Source: Rhodothermales bacterium
GTDB lineage: Bacteria; Bacteroidota; Rhodothermia; Rhodothermales; UBA10348
DNA: 19,530 bases
NCBI GenBank assembly: GCA_030833605.1
Contig: JAURGV010000010.1
Span: forward strand, 1-19,530
Direction of reading: 5' to 3'
Below, in pieces: positions 1-6,993 of the stretch; within the stretch, counting starts at the first letter, position 1; every line of letters starts with the position of its first letter. The position numbers were made by a program, and so were the translations under genes. The notes under the pieces are model-generated. The model made no database searches and was not told the DNA's origin. It saw only the letters and a program-made list of their open reading frames with translations.

Positions 1-191
1 TCTTGCGTCGACGGCTCATCTTCACCAGAGACCTCCGAATAAGTTTGAGCCAGCAATTTGGGGCTAATTGGATCTTCCGTAGCGAATATGAGCCCTTCAA
101 TGGCATTCTCAAGTCGCGTCGAGCCTAAAGGCTGAACATTCGAGGCATCGGTGCCTTCATTTCCCTGGCTATTAATAGAAGATTTACTCAT
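1..191 (-). CDS. scpB: Segregation and condensation protein B, N-terminal fragment
   Basis: The reading frame opens with ATG at 191-189 and runs off the left edge, so only about the first 63 residues are visible. After a Ser/Asn-rich start (MSKSSINSQGNEG) comes LENAIEGLIFATEDPISPK, which resembles the first winged-helix segment of ScpB. In the family, ScpB dimers bind ScpA and the SMC ATPase to form the bacterial condensin that compacts and segregates chromosomes. The start overlaps the scpA stop by 8 nt (184-191, ATGAGTAA), the usual scpA-scpB arrangement and typical of translational coupling. A purine-rich GGAAAGG lies about 10 nt upstream inside scpA. The identification rests on the short N-terminal match plus position behind scpA. 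Confidence 0.85.
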   Translation of the reverse strand, partial: MSKSSINSQGNEGTDASNVQPLGSTRLENAIEGLIFATEDPISPKLLAQTYSEVSGEDEPSTQ

Positions 192-945
192 TGTCTGGGG
201 CCTTTCCTTCAAAATCCTCTTCTAGTTCCGCTGTAATTCCTGTTAACCGAACAAAAAAGTCGCTTGCATCACTGGATATGAATATATCAATTTCTTGGAG
301 GCGTGCCATTTCCAAAATGGACAGGAAGGTAGTGATTATAAAGGGTTTGGTGTGACCAGTAACAATTTGAACAAAAGAAGCCTTCTCGCCTACCGTTAAG
401 GTTGTTTTTAAGAAGGCTCGTTGTTCTTGTAGGGTATACGACTCGGTTTTAATTTCGTGATAGATCTCGTCCGGAGCGGCCGTCAAAACTCGTTTTAGCG
501 CTGTAATTAAATCAAATACGGTCGCTTCAACCAATTCCTCTTGAACGGTCTCTTTCAGCGCGTCTTGACTTGAAGCGGCTCCGCGGTTAAATCGAAGGCT
601 GCGCTCTGCGAACTTTTCCTCTAAATTTTCTGTGGCTTCTTTGTACCGGACATATTCGAGGAGCCGCTCGACCAATTCCTGCCGGGGGTCGATCGGCTCT
701 CCTTCCTCATCCAACTCCTGTGATGGAAGCAGCATGCGCGCTTTTATGCTGATCAAAACGGCCGCCATGTAAAGAAAATCGCCCACTCCATCGAGGTCGA
801 CCTCTTCCATGTATTTTACATACTGAAGAAACTCATCGGCAATCGAAGAAATGGGTATATCATGGATATCCAACTCGTCCCTTCGCAAAAAGAAGAGCAA
901 TAAGTCCAGCGGACCTTCAAATTGTTGAAGCCGAACCTTGTACAT
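184..945 (-). CDS. scpA: Segregation and condensation protein A
   Basis: A 253-residue protein opening with YKVRLQQFEGPLDLLLFFL and then DELDIHDIPISSIADEFLQY, the hallmark N-terminal helical domain of kleisin-family ScpA that binds the SMC neck. The acidic middle region (about residues 75-150) and a C-terminal winged-helix-like region (about 175-240), which binds the SMC head, fit family length (about 240-270). Its role is to bridge the SMC heads and recruit ScpB, forming bacterial condensin on the nucleoid. The ATG start (945-943) overlaps the upstream epimerase stop by one base (TGATG) and its TAA overlaps the scpB start, so it is very likely translationally coupled in the operon that starts with the M16 peptidase. 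Confidence 0.95.
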   Translation of the reverse strand: MYKVRLQQFEGPLDLLLFFLRRDELDIHDIPISSIADEFLQYVKYMEEVDLDGVGDFLYMAAVLISIKARMLLPSQELDEEGEPIDPRQELVERLLEYVRYKEATENLEEKFAERSLRFNRGAASSQDALKETVQEELVEATVFDLITALKRVLTAAPDEIYHEIKTESYTLQEQRAFLKTTLTVGEKASFVQIVTGHTKPFIITTFLSILEMARLQEIDIFISSDASDFFVRLTGITAELEEDFEGKAPDNE

Positions 946-1877
946 CAGCTATTCGCTGCTTTCTTTTGTGAAAACCATTCTGCTACCAGATTAAGTCCTT
1001 GTGTAGCATCTACTTGTGGCGTCCAACCTAAAACGGTTTCAGACTTGGAATAATCCAAAACAGAGCGCTTTTGCTCACCGGGTTTACCCGCAGCAAACGA
1101 TTCGGTCATCTCTGGTGCTAATGCATCACGCAGTACCCTGAACAACTGCACTACGTTGGTTTCAACGCCTGTTCCGACATTAAAAACATCCGATTGGGGA
1201 TACGATAAGGCAGCCATATTGGCCGCCACTACATCGGAAACGAAGACATAATCGCGTGTTTGTAACCCATCTCCAAAAATGGTGGGATGCTTGCCATCCA
1301 GCATTTTTTCCGCAAATATGGCGACCACACCGGCTTCGCCATGAGGGTTTTGGCGCGGGCCATACACATTACCATAACGCAACGCTACGTAAGCAACGCC
1401 ATGTGTTTCTTTGTAGAAATGAAGATATTTCTCTGAACACAACTTCGTAATACCGTAGGGAGAAAGCGGTTGGAGCGTGTGATTTTCCGTTTGAGGCACA
1501 TGCTCCGGCTCCCCGTAAATGGCCCCTCCTGTCGAAGAAAACACCACTTTTTTCAGCCCGTTGCTTCTACCTGCTTCCATCAGATTGAGTAGGCCACCTA
1601 TATTAATGTCGGCGTCATATGACGGGTCTGCTACGGATTTCCGAACATCCATTTGTGCGGCTAAATGAAACAGCACTTCAAACCGATTGGCTTGCCAAAT
1701 AGAGTGAATGGCTTTGTCCCGAATATCCAATTCGTGGAAGGTAGCCTTTTCATTTACCTGATCTCGGTATCCCCCAGAGAGGTCATCCACCACGTGTACG
1801 TCGTGTCCACGCGATACCAGTGCGTCTACAATGTGGGATCCAATAAATCCCGCTCCTCCAGTGACTAATATCTTCAT
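945..1877 (-). CDS. NAD-dependent sugar-nucleotide epimerase/dehydratase (extended SDR)
   Basis: A 310-residue extended short-chain dehydrogenase/reductase. The N-terminal Rossmann motif MKILVTGGAGFIGSH has G7-x-x-G10-x-x-G13 for NAD, followed by D31-D32 after strand 2. The catalytic set is S115/T116 (FSST) and Y141-x-x-x-K145 (SPYGITK). RYGNVYGPRQNPHGEAGVV and the later FGDGLQTRDYVFVSDV are typical of UDP-glucose 4-epimerase-like enzymes that act on nucleotide sugars in the cytoplasm for cell-surface polysaccharide. The exact substrate (UDP-glucose, UDP-GlcNAc or other) cannot be read from sequence alone, so no symbol is given. The start overlaps the M16 peptidase stop by one base (TAATG) and the stop overlaps the scpA start by one base, an unusual functional mix in one tight operon. 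Confidence 0.9.
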   Translation of the reverse strand: MKILVTGGAGFIGSHIVDALVSRGHDVHVVDDLSGGYRDQVNEKATFHELDIRDKAIHSIWQANRFEVLFHLAAQMDVRKSVADPSYDADINIGGLLNLMEAGRSNGLKKVVFSSTGGAIYGEPEHVPQTENHTLQPLSPYGITKLCSEKYLHFYKETHGVAYVALRYGNVYGPRQNPHGEAGVVAIFAEKMLDGKHPTIFGDGLQTRDYVFVSDVVAANMAALSYPQSDVFNVGTGVETNVVQLFRVLRDALAPEMTESFAAGKPGEQKRSVLDYSKSETVLGWTPQVDATQGLNLVAEWFSQKKAANS

Positions 1878-3118
1878 TATGCTGTTGTTTCTGGTATGAT
1901 GGTCAACGTCGAATACCGATCCGGTTGCAATATTTCTTCGGTTACTTGAACAATATCAGACAAGGTAACCCCCTCAATCATAGCCAAAATAGAGTCTAGA
2001 GAGTGGTATTGCTGATAATATAATTCTTGGCGGCCAATGCGCATCATGCGACTTCCCATGCTTTCAAGCCCTAGCATGATGGAGCCTTTTGCCTGACTTT
2101 TTGCGCGATCGAGCTCCGTCTTGGTCACGGATTTTTTAAGCAGTTTGTCGAACTCCTTGAAGATCAGCTTAACAGAGTGCTCCACTTTGGAAGCATCCGT
2201 ACCCATATAAACACCGAAATCTCCAACATCCGAATGCAAATTGTTGAACGAATAGATGTTATAGCAATAGCCGTATCGTTCTCGAATATTTTGATTCAAA
2301 CGACTCGACATCCCGCCTCCCAAGATGGTGTTAAGTACGGAAAGAGCAACTCGTTTGGGATCGTGAACATCGTAGGCGCGCGTCCCCACAATCAGGTGGG
2401 CTTGCTGAACCGGACGTTTTTCCGAAAAAGATACCGGGGTATACAAAGAAATATCGTTGCGCTGAGGCTGGTGCACCTTTTTGGGTGGATTGGAATAAAA
2501 TTTCTCCACCAATTTAACCGCCTTGGCATGGTCTACATTTCCAGCAATAGCAATTATGGTATTGCTTTCGGTGTATTTCCGGTCTAGGAATCCAATCAGG
2601 CCATCACGAGAGAACGACCGAACGGTCTCCTCTGTCCCGATAATGGGTCGCCCCATCGTAGAATCGGGGTATAAGGCTTTGTCGAGATGATCGAAGATGC
2701 GATCGTCCGGGGTGTCTTCGTACATCTTCATCTCCTCCACAATCACATCCTTTTCCTTCTCAATCTCTTTTTCAGGAAATGTAGGGGTGTGAACGAGGTC
2801 AATGACCGTGTCTAACGCTCTAGGAAGGTGCTCATCCAGGCTTCGAGCATAAAAACAGGTGTATTCTTTTGAGGTGAATGCATTTAAATAGCCGCCGACA
2901 TTCTCCATTCGTTGCGCAATGTGATGCATCCGTCGCTTATCGGTGCCTTTGAACACCATGTGCTCAATAAAATGGCACATTCCACTTTCGGTATCCGATT
3001 CATCCCTACTCCCTGCGTCAATCCATACGCCGACAGAAATGCTACGGACCGATGGGATGTGTTCGGAAATGACGCGCACGCCATTGGATAGGATCGTCTT
3101 TTGGAAAGAATCGGGCAT
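1877..3118 (-). CDS. M16 family zinc metallopeptidase (processing-peptidase-like)
   Basis: A 413-residue M16 (pitrilysin/MPP) peptidase. The inverted zinc motif H49-F-I-E52-H53 is present, with the third zinc ligand expected at E129 (VIVEEMKMYEDTPDD), 76 residues after H53 as in the family. The C-terminal half has the second M16 domain with GGGMSSRLNQNIRE and RYGYCYNIYS, which carry the conserved Arg/Tyr substrate-binding pair (about R279 and Y286). Length and presence of the complete zinc site match the catalytic, mitochondrial beta-MPP/YmxG-like subunit rather than the inactive partner. No signal peptide is visible, so a cytoplasmic role in degrading or processing peptides is likely. It sits 42 nt after the pnp terminator hairpin and leads the epimerase-scpA-scpB operon. 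In many bacteria a YmxG-type peptidase lies beside pnp, as here. The physiological substrate is unknown. Confidence 0.93.
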   Translation of the reverse strand: MPDSFQKTILSNGVRVISEHIPSVRSISVGVWIDAGSRDESDTESGMCHFIEHMVFKGTDKRRMHHIAQRMENVGGYLNAFTSKEYTCFYARSLDEHLPRALDTVIDLVHTPTFPEKEIEKEKDVIVEEMKMYEDTPDDRIFDHLDKALYPDSTMGRPIIGTEETVRSFSRDGLIGFLDRKYTESNTIIAIAGNVDHAKAVKLVEKFYSNPPKKVHQPQRNDISLYTPVSFSEKRPVQQAHLIVGTRAYDVHDPKRVALSVLNTILGGGMSSRLNQNIRERYGYCYNIYSFNNLHSDVGDFGVYMGTDASKVEHSVKLIFKEFDKLLKKSVTKTELDRAKSQAKGSIMLGLESMGSRMMRIGRQELYYQQYHSLDSILAMIEGVTLSDIVQVTEEILQPDRYSTLTIIPETTA

Positions 3119-3150
3119 ACTTTTCAGGTTAGTTCAAATCAGTCATTATC

Positions 3151-3192
3151 GGATATAAGAAAAGAGCGGGGGCCATTTGGCCCCCGCTCTTT
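3151..3192 (-). terminator. Intrinsic terminator of pnp
   Basis: A perfect 14-bp stem pairs 3161-3174 with 3179-3192 around a 4-nt loop (3175-3178). Its core is GC-rich (GGGGGCC against GGCCCCC). Read on the minus strand, the stem is followed by TTTTCTTATAT. It starts 31 nt after the pnp stop codon, so it should end the pnp transcript and separate pnp from the M16 peptidase operon. The stem is long enough that it may also stabilise the pnp 3' end. The plus-strand side also ends in TTT but no plus-strand gene feeds into it. Confidence 0.9.
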
Positions 3193-3223
3193 CAGGATCT
3201 GGGCCACAATTTACCCAGGTACT

Positions 3224-5461
3224 TTAGCGGCGGCCTCTGCCACCATCTCTGCCACCGCGACCGCGATCACCGCCACGGCCTCTTCCACCGCCATCATCTC
3301 TACGTTCGCGCGGACGCTCTTCGTAGCCTTCAGGCTTTTCAAGGAAAGGTTTACGGCTGAAGCGAAGTTTACCATCGCCACGAACTTCAATAAGTTGGAC
3401 TTTGATTTTGTCTCCTACTTCTAGGTAATCGTGAACGTTGTCAACGTAACCGTAGTCAAGCTCAGAAACGTGCAGAAGTCCTTCTTTACCAGGAAGAATC
3501 TCAACAATGGCTCCAAACCCTTCGACTTTACGAACGGTACCTTCGTAGTCTTGACCTTCCTCAGGAACCGTTACGATTCCACGAACAATTTCAAGTGCCG
3601 CTTCGGCATCTTCACCGTTTGTCGCTGCGATGACTACAATACCAACGCCGTCTTCTTCACGGATTTCAATAACCGTGTTGGTTTCGCGCTGAATACCTTG
3701 AATAACTTTCCCACCTGGCCCGATAACCGCTCCGATAAAGCTGGAATCAATGGTGATCTGTGTTAATCGAGGAGCATATGGGGAAAGATCCATCCGCGAT
3801 TCGGCGAGTGTTTCATCCATGATGTCCAGAATGTGTAAGCGGCCTTCTTTTGCTTGGTGAAGGGCTTTTGACATCAATTCGTGGCTTAGGCCAGCAATTT
3901 TGATGTCCATCTGGCAAGCCGTAATACCGTCTCTGGTACCGGTCAACTTAAAGTCCATGTCGCCAAGGTGGTCTTCTGTACCGAGGATATCGGTGAGAAT
4001 AGCATGACGCTTTCCATCGGAGATCATACCCATGGCAATACCTGAAACAGCTTTGCGAAGCGGTACACCGGCATCCATCATGGCCATTGAACCAGAACAA
4101 ACACTCGCCATGGAAGAAGAACCATTTGATTCCAATACGTCCGCATTGATGCGAATGGTGTAAGGAAATTCATCCTGTGAGGGAATCATGGCCTGCAAAG
4201 CACGTTCAGCTAACATTCCGTGACCAATCTCACGTCTACCAGGTCCGCGTAAAAATTTAGCTTCTCCGACACTAAATGGAGGGAAGCTATAATGGAGGTA
4301 GAATGATTTGTCTTTGGTATCAAATACCTGGTCAACTGGTTGTACGTCTTTGCCTGTACCGAGCGTAACACTAGAAATAACCTGTGTTTCACCACGTGTA
4401 AAGATAGCAGAACCATGCACGCGAGGCAGGTAACCTACTTCGGTCCAGATGTTACGTACATCAGTTAAACCACGACCGTCGATACGACGACCGTCACGCA
4501 TGATGAGTTCGCGCATCACATCAGACTCAACTTTGCCAACGGCTTCTTTGATGTCTGATTTGGTCCAACCTTGTTCAGTTGCTGCAACAGCCGTTTCGCC
4601 TTCACCTAAAAAGTGGGTTACGACTTCTGCTTTGATTTCAGAAATTCCACTATAAAAGGTTTCTTTGGAATAAGGCATAAGAATATGCTTTTCCAAACGA
4701 TCAGCGGCATAAGCGCGAACGGCTTCTACTACACCTTCAGGCAATCCGACAGGAGTAAATTCGAAAGTTTTTGCGCCACCAAAGGCCTTAACCAAGTCAA
4801 TTTGTCCCTGACATAGTTTCTTGATCGATTCGTGGGCTACGGCCAATGCATCGAGCATATCTTCTTCAGATACCTCGTCCATTTCGCCTTCAACCATCAC
4901 GATCGCATCTTTTTTACCGGCCACAACCAAGTTCATATCCGAAGAAAGCAATTCTTCGATGGTTGGGTTTACGATAAATGCGCCATCTACACGACCAACG
5001 CGTACTTCTGCAATAGGGCCATCAAATGGTGCGCCTGCTAGCAACAAGGCTGCAGAGGCCCCAACACCGGCGATCACATCACCGTCGTTTTCATCGTCGG
5101 CCGAGATAACACTACAGATAATCTGCACTTCATTGAAGAAGTTATCGCCGAATAACGGGCGGAGTGCCCGGTCAATGATGCGAGAAGAAAGCGTTTCTTT
5201 GTCGGTTGAACGACCTTCTCTTTTAATAAATCCTCCTGGAATTTTACCTCCAGCACAGAATTTCTCACGGTAATCGACCGTTAGGGGGAAAAAGTTCTGT
5301 CCCTCACGGACTTCTCTTGCGAGAACCGCAGTACACATTACCATGGTGTCTCCAATTCGAGCCACAACGGCGCCGTCAGCTTGTTTAGCTAAACGACCGG
5401 TCTCGATGGATAATACTTTTCCAGGTGCGTATTCAATTTCCTGGATTGTTGCTTCTGACAT
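3224..5461 (-). CDS. pnp: Polyribonucleotide nucleotidyltransferase (PNPase) with an RG-rich tail
   Basis: PNPase degrades RNA 3' to 5' by phosphorolysis in the cytoplasm and is a trimeric core of RNA turnover. From the ATG at 5461 the protein is 745 residues. It has a first RNase PH-like domain (about 10-140), a helical linker, and a second RNase PH-like domain (about 325-540). The second domain carries TEDHLGDMDFK, with the catalytic Asp pair at about D497 and D503. A KH domain follows with GxxG at about 580-587 (IGPGGKVI), then an S1 domain (about 635-705). The last 30 residues are almost only Arg, Gly and Asp (GGGRGRGGDRGRGG), an RGG-type RNA-binding tail. An in-frame TTG at 5467 is an alternative start; I prefer the ATG, giving MSEATIQEIEY. 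AAAGGAAG lies about 19 nt upstream of that ATG, farther than ideal. The gene has its own leader and terminator. Confidence 0.97.
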   Translation of the reverse strand: MSEATIQEIEYAPGKVLSIETGRLAKQADGAVVARIGDTMVMCTAVLAREVREGQNFFPLTVDYREKFCAGGKIPGGFIKREGRSTDKETLSSRIIDRALRPLFGDNFFNEVQIICSVISADDENDGDVIAGVGASAALLLAGAPFDGPIAEVRVGRVDGAFIVNPTIEELLSSDMNLVVAGKKDAIVMVEGEMDEVSEEDMLDALAVAHESIKKLCQGQIDLVKAFGGAKTFEFTPVGLPEGVVEAVRAYAADRLEKHILMPYSKETFYSGISEIKAEVVTHFLGEGETAVAATEQGWTKSDIKEAVGKVESDVMRELIMRDGRRIDGRGLTDVRNIWTEVGYLPRVHGSAIFTRGETQVISSVTLGTGKDVQPVDQVFDTKDKSFYLHYSFPPFSVGEAKFLRGPGRREIGHGMLAERALQAMIPSQDEFPYTIRINADVLESNGSSSMASVCSGSMAMMDAGVPLRKAVSGIAMGMISDGKRHAILTDILGTEDHLGDMDFKLTGTRDGITACQMDIKIAGLSHELMSKALHQAKEGRLHILDIMDETLAESRMDLSPYAPRLTQITIDSSFIGAVIGPGGKVIQGIQRETNTVIEIREEDGVGIVVIAATNGEDAEAALEIVRGIVTVPEEGQDYEGTVRKVEGFGAIVEILPGKEGLLHVSELDYGYVDNVHDYLEVGDKIKVQLIEVRGDGKLRFSRKPFLEKPEGYEERPRERRDDGGGRGRGGDRGRGGRDGGRGRR

Positions 5462-5508
5462 ATTCAATTGTCTTTTATTCTTCCTTTCCTACACATACAA
5501 TAAAGCAA

Positions 5509-5559
5509 GACGCCTAATGCCTTGTGTGACAAGGACTTATACCTTTGTGTCACGGCGCC
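5509..5559 (-). promoter_or_regulatory. Candidate structured 5' leader of pnp
   Basis: This lies 48-98 nt before the pnp ATG. On the minus-strand RNA one fold pairs GUGAC (5553-5549) with GUCAC (5530-5526) and AAGG (5545-5542) with CCUU (5534-5531). An outer GGCGCC (5559-5554) pairs with GGCGUC (5514-5509), including one G-U pair. An exclusive alternative is a perfect 6-bp hairpin, CCTTGT(5520-5525)-GTG-ACAAGG(5529-5534). In E. coli, a pnp leader stem is cut by RNase III and PNPase then destabilises its own mRNA; a similar role here is inference. The signal is base complementarity only. Confidence 0.45.
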
Positions 5560-5602
5560 TTACCGTTACACACCGAACCAGGAAAAGATGTTGGAAGGTG
5601 TG

Positions 5603-5646
5603 CAAATAAACGAGTACGGCGCGTTCGAAACTTCGAACGCGCCGTA
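5603..5646 (-). terminator. Terminator (or processing hairpin) after rpsO
   Basis: A perfect 15-bp stem pairs 5614-5628 with 5633-5646 plus its partner base, around the 4-nt loop 5629-5632. It starts 6 nt after the rpsO stop codon. On the minus strand it is followed by TCGTTTATTTG, a broken U-tract, so termination may be partial and some transcripts may read into pnp. Such a long stem could also serve as a double-stranded processing site between rpsO and pnp, as RNase III does in E. coli. Which of the two dominates cannot be told from sequence. Confidence 0.7.
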
Positions 5647-5652
5647 CAACCG

Positions 5653-5919
5653 CTACTTACGGATATTCAATTCTGCTATGATAGAACGATACCTTTCGAT
5701 ATCCACTTCCATCAGATAATTCAACAAACGACGTCTTTTACCTACTAACTTTAGTAGTCCACGGCGTGTTGAATGGTCTTTGCTGTGAATTTTCAGGTGT
5801 TCTGTTAATTCAGCAATGCGAGTGCTAAAAATAGCAATTTGAACTTCAGACGTACCGGTGTCGGAAGACGTCTTGCCAAATTGCTCTACTAGCTTCTTTT
5901 TTTGGTCTGGTGTTATCAC
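5653..5919 (-). CDS. rpsO: 30S ribosomal protein S15
   Basis: An 88-residue S15, matching the usual 88-89. It has TSSDTGTSEVQIAIFSTRI followed by the conserved LKIHSKDHSTRRGLLKLVGK and RRRLLNYLMEVDIERY, the helical segments that bind the central domain of 16S rRNA at the helix 20/21/22 junction and nucleate the 30S platform. The start is GTG at 5919-5917, giving MITPDQKKK, with GAGG (5930-5927) 7 nt upstream; this is among the best-spaced Shine-Dalgarno sites in the window and decides the start. The gene is flanked by a structured leader and a terminator-like hairpin, so it is likely regulated separately from ribF upstream and pnp downstream. Conserved rpsO-pnp adjacency is seen in many bacteria. 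Confidence 0.97.
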   Translation of the reverse strand: MITPDQKKKLVEQFGKTSSDTGTSEVQIAIFSTRIAELTEHLKIHSKDHSTRRGLLKLVGKRRRLLNYLMEVDIERYRSIIAELNIRK

Positions 5920-5926
5920 GTGAGAA

Positions 5927-5953
5927 CCTCTTTAGATTAATACCATGCTAAAG
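5927..5953 (-). promoter_or_regulatory. Hairpin abutting the rpsO ribosome-binding site
   Basis: On the minus strand CTTTAG (5953-5948) can pair with CTAAAG (5935-5930) around a 12-nt loop. The 3' arm touches the Shine-Dalgarno GAGG (5930-5927), which is 7 nt before the GTG start. Formation would partly mask the ribosome-binding site. This is the arrangement expected for translational control of rpsO by its own product, which is known in several bacteria with differing leader structures. Only 6 base pairs support it here, most of them A-T. Confidence 0.45.
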
Positions 5954-5965
5954 AAGAACCCGACA

Positions 5966-6021
5966 TTCAGAGGCTGAGTGTTGTCAAGGTGTTTAACTAC
6001 CAAGCCTAAAACACCTCTGAA
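5966..6021 (-). promoter_or_regulatory. Candidate structured upstream part of the rpsO leader
   Basis: In the gap between ribF and rpsO, TTCAGAGG (minus 6021-6014) can pair perfectly over 8 bp with CCTCTGAA (minus 5973-5966). Directly inside, TGTTT (6013-6009) pairs with AAACA (5994-5990) to close a 14-nt loop, leaving an unpaired stretch at 5974-5989. An alternative inner stem of 7 bp, GGTGTTT with AAACACC, competes with the outer stem at two bases. The structure is a candidate S15-binding element. No convincing promoter was placed, although TTGACA occurs at minus 5987-5982 without a matching -10. Confidence 0.4.
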
Positions 6022-6057
6022 ACCGAATCCTATCCATTGGGGCAAGCTGCCCCGCTA

Positions 6058-6993
6058 CTACGCAATTTTGCGTAATAGCTCAGTACAACGATCTCTATCA
6101 ACATTAAGTTGCTGAATAAGAGCGTCCACCGACTCGAATTTACGTTCATCCCGGATTCTTTCAACGAATTCAACACGAACTTCACGATCGTAGGCGTCTT
6201 GGTCGAACTCAAATAGGTGCACTTCAAGTCTTATTTCACTCCCGCCATCGAAAGTCGGTCGGGTTCCAATATTCATCATGCCACTAAATCGTTTAGCATA
6301 TCCACTTACCTCGGCTTTTACCGCGTAAACGCCATTTGCCGGTTTCAGCTTGTTTTCGGTCATTAGCCCGATGTTTGCTGTGGCTATTCCTATGCGTTTC
6401 CCTCTGCCGTCTCCGTGCACAACCGTTCCTGAGAGGGAATAATAACGACCCAAAAGGGAGCTGGCCAAGTCAACCTTTCCGGCCAAAAGTGCATCTCGGA
6501 TAGATGACGAGGAAGCCGTCGAACCATCGACCTCCACCTTGCCGCATTCAACGACTGAAAACCCTAATTCAGCTCCCAGTTTGTGTAATAGATGTACATC
6601 ACCTCTGCGATCGTGACCAAAACGATGGTCATACCCAATAACGACCGTTTTGGCATTAAAATGACCCACGATCACGTCTCTCACAAACGAATCGGCACTC
6701 TTTTGGGCCAGCGCCTTGTCAAACCGAATTAATGTGAACGAATCAATGGGATAAGCGGCCAACAACTCGGTGCGCTCGAGGCCCGGTGCAAGTAATTCTG
6801 GGCAATCTCCGAAGAGTACCTCCCTGGGATGCGGATCAAATGAGGCGACAATAGACTGGTAGCCAAATTTTTTGGCCTCCTCCAGAACAAGGTTTAAAAT
6901 CGCTTGATGCCCAAGGTGAATGCCATCAAAACTTCCGATGGTCAAGACGGATGGCGGTCCAAGCGGTTTACCGAATTGAATTGTGTTATCCAT
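6058..6993 (-). CDS. ribF: Bifunctional riboflavin kinase/FAD synthetase
   Basis: A 311-residue RibF, the family's usual length, converting riboflavin to FMN and FMN to FAD in the cytoplasm. The N-terminal FAD synthetase (about 1-180) has the nucleotidyltransferase motif GSFDGIHLGH (20-29), FDPHPREVL (52-60) and SSSSIRDALLAG (about 161-172). The C-terminal flavokinase (about 182-305) has the nucleotide-binding loop GDGRGKRIGIATANIG (194-209), NGVYAV and NIGTRPTF. The probable catalytic base is E257 (LEVHLFEF). In the flavokinase motif the usual Pro of PTAN is Ala (ATAN), a mild deviation. The ATG (6993-6991) overlaps the truB stop by 8 nt, so translation is probably coupled. It is the last gene of the rimP operon before the rpsO leader. 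Confidence 0.96.
   Translation of the reverse strand: MDNTIQFGKPLGPPSVLTIGSFDGIHLGHQAILNLVLEEAKKFGYQSIVASFDPHPREVLFGDCPELLAPGLERTELLAAYPIDSFTLIRFDKALAQKSADSFVRDVIVGHFNAKTVVIGYDHRFGHDRRGDVHLLHKLGAELGFSVVECGKVEVDGSTASSSSIRDALLAGKVDLASSLLGRYYSLSGTVVHGDGRGKRIGIATANIGLMTENKLKPANGVYAVKAEVSGYAKRFSGMMNIGTRPTFDGGSEIRLEVHLFEFDQDAYDREVRVEFVERIRDERKFESVDALIQQLNVDRDRCTELLRKIA

Noticed and set aside
6039..6053. GGGGCA-AGC-TGCCCC hairpin right after ribF as a terminator
   Set aside because: The stem is only 6 bp and is followed by AATGG on the minus strand, with no U-tract. It may be part of the rpsO leader, but it is not an intrinsic terminator.
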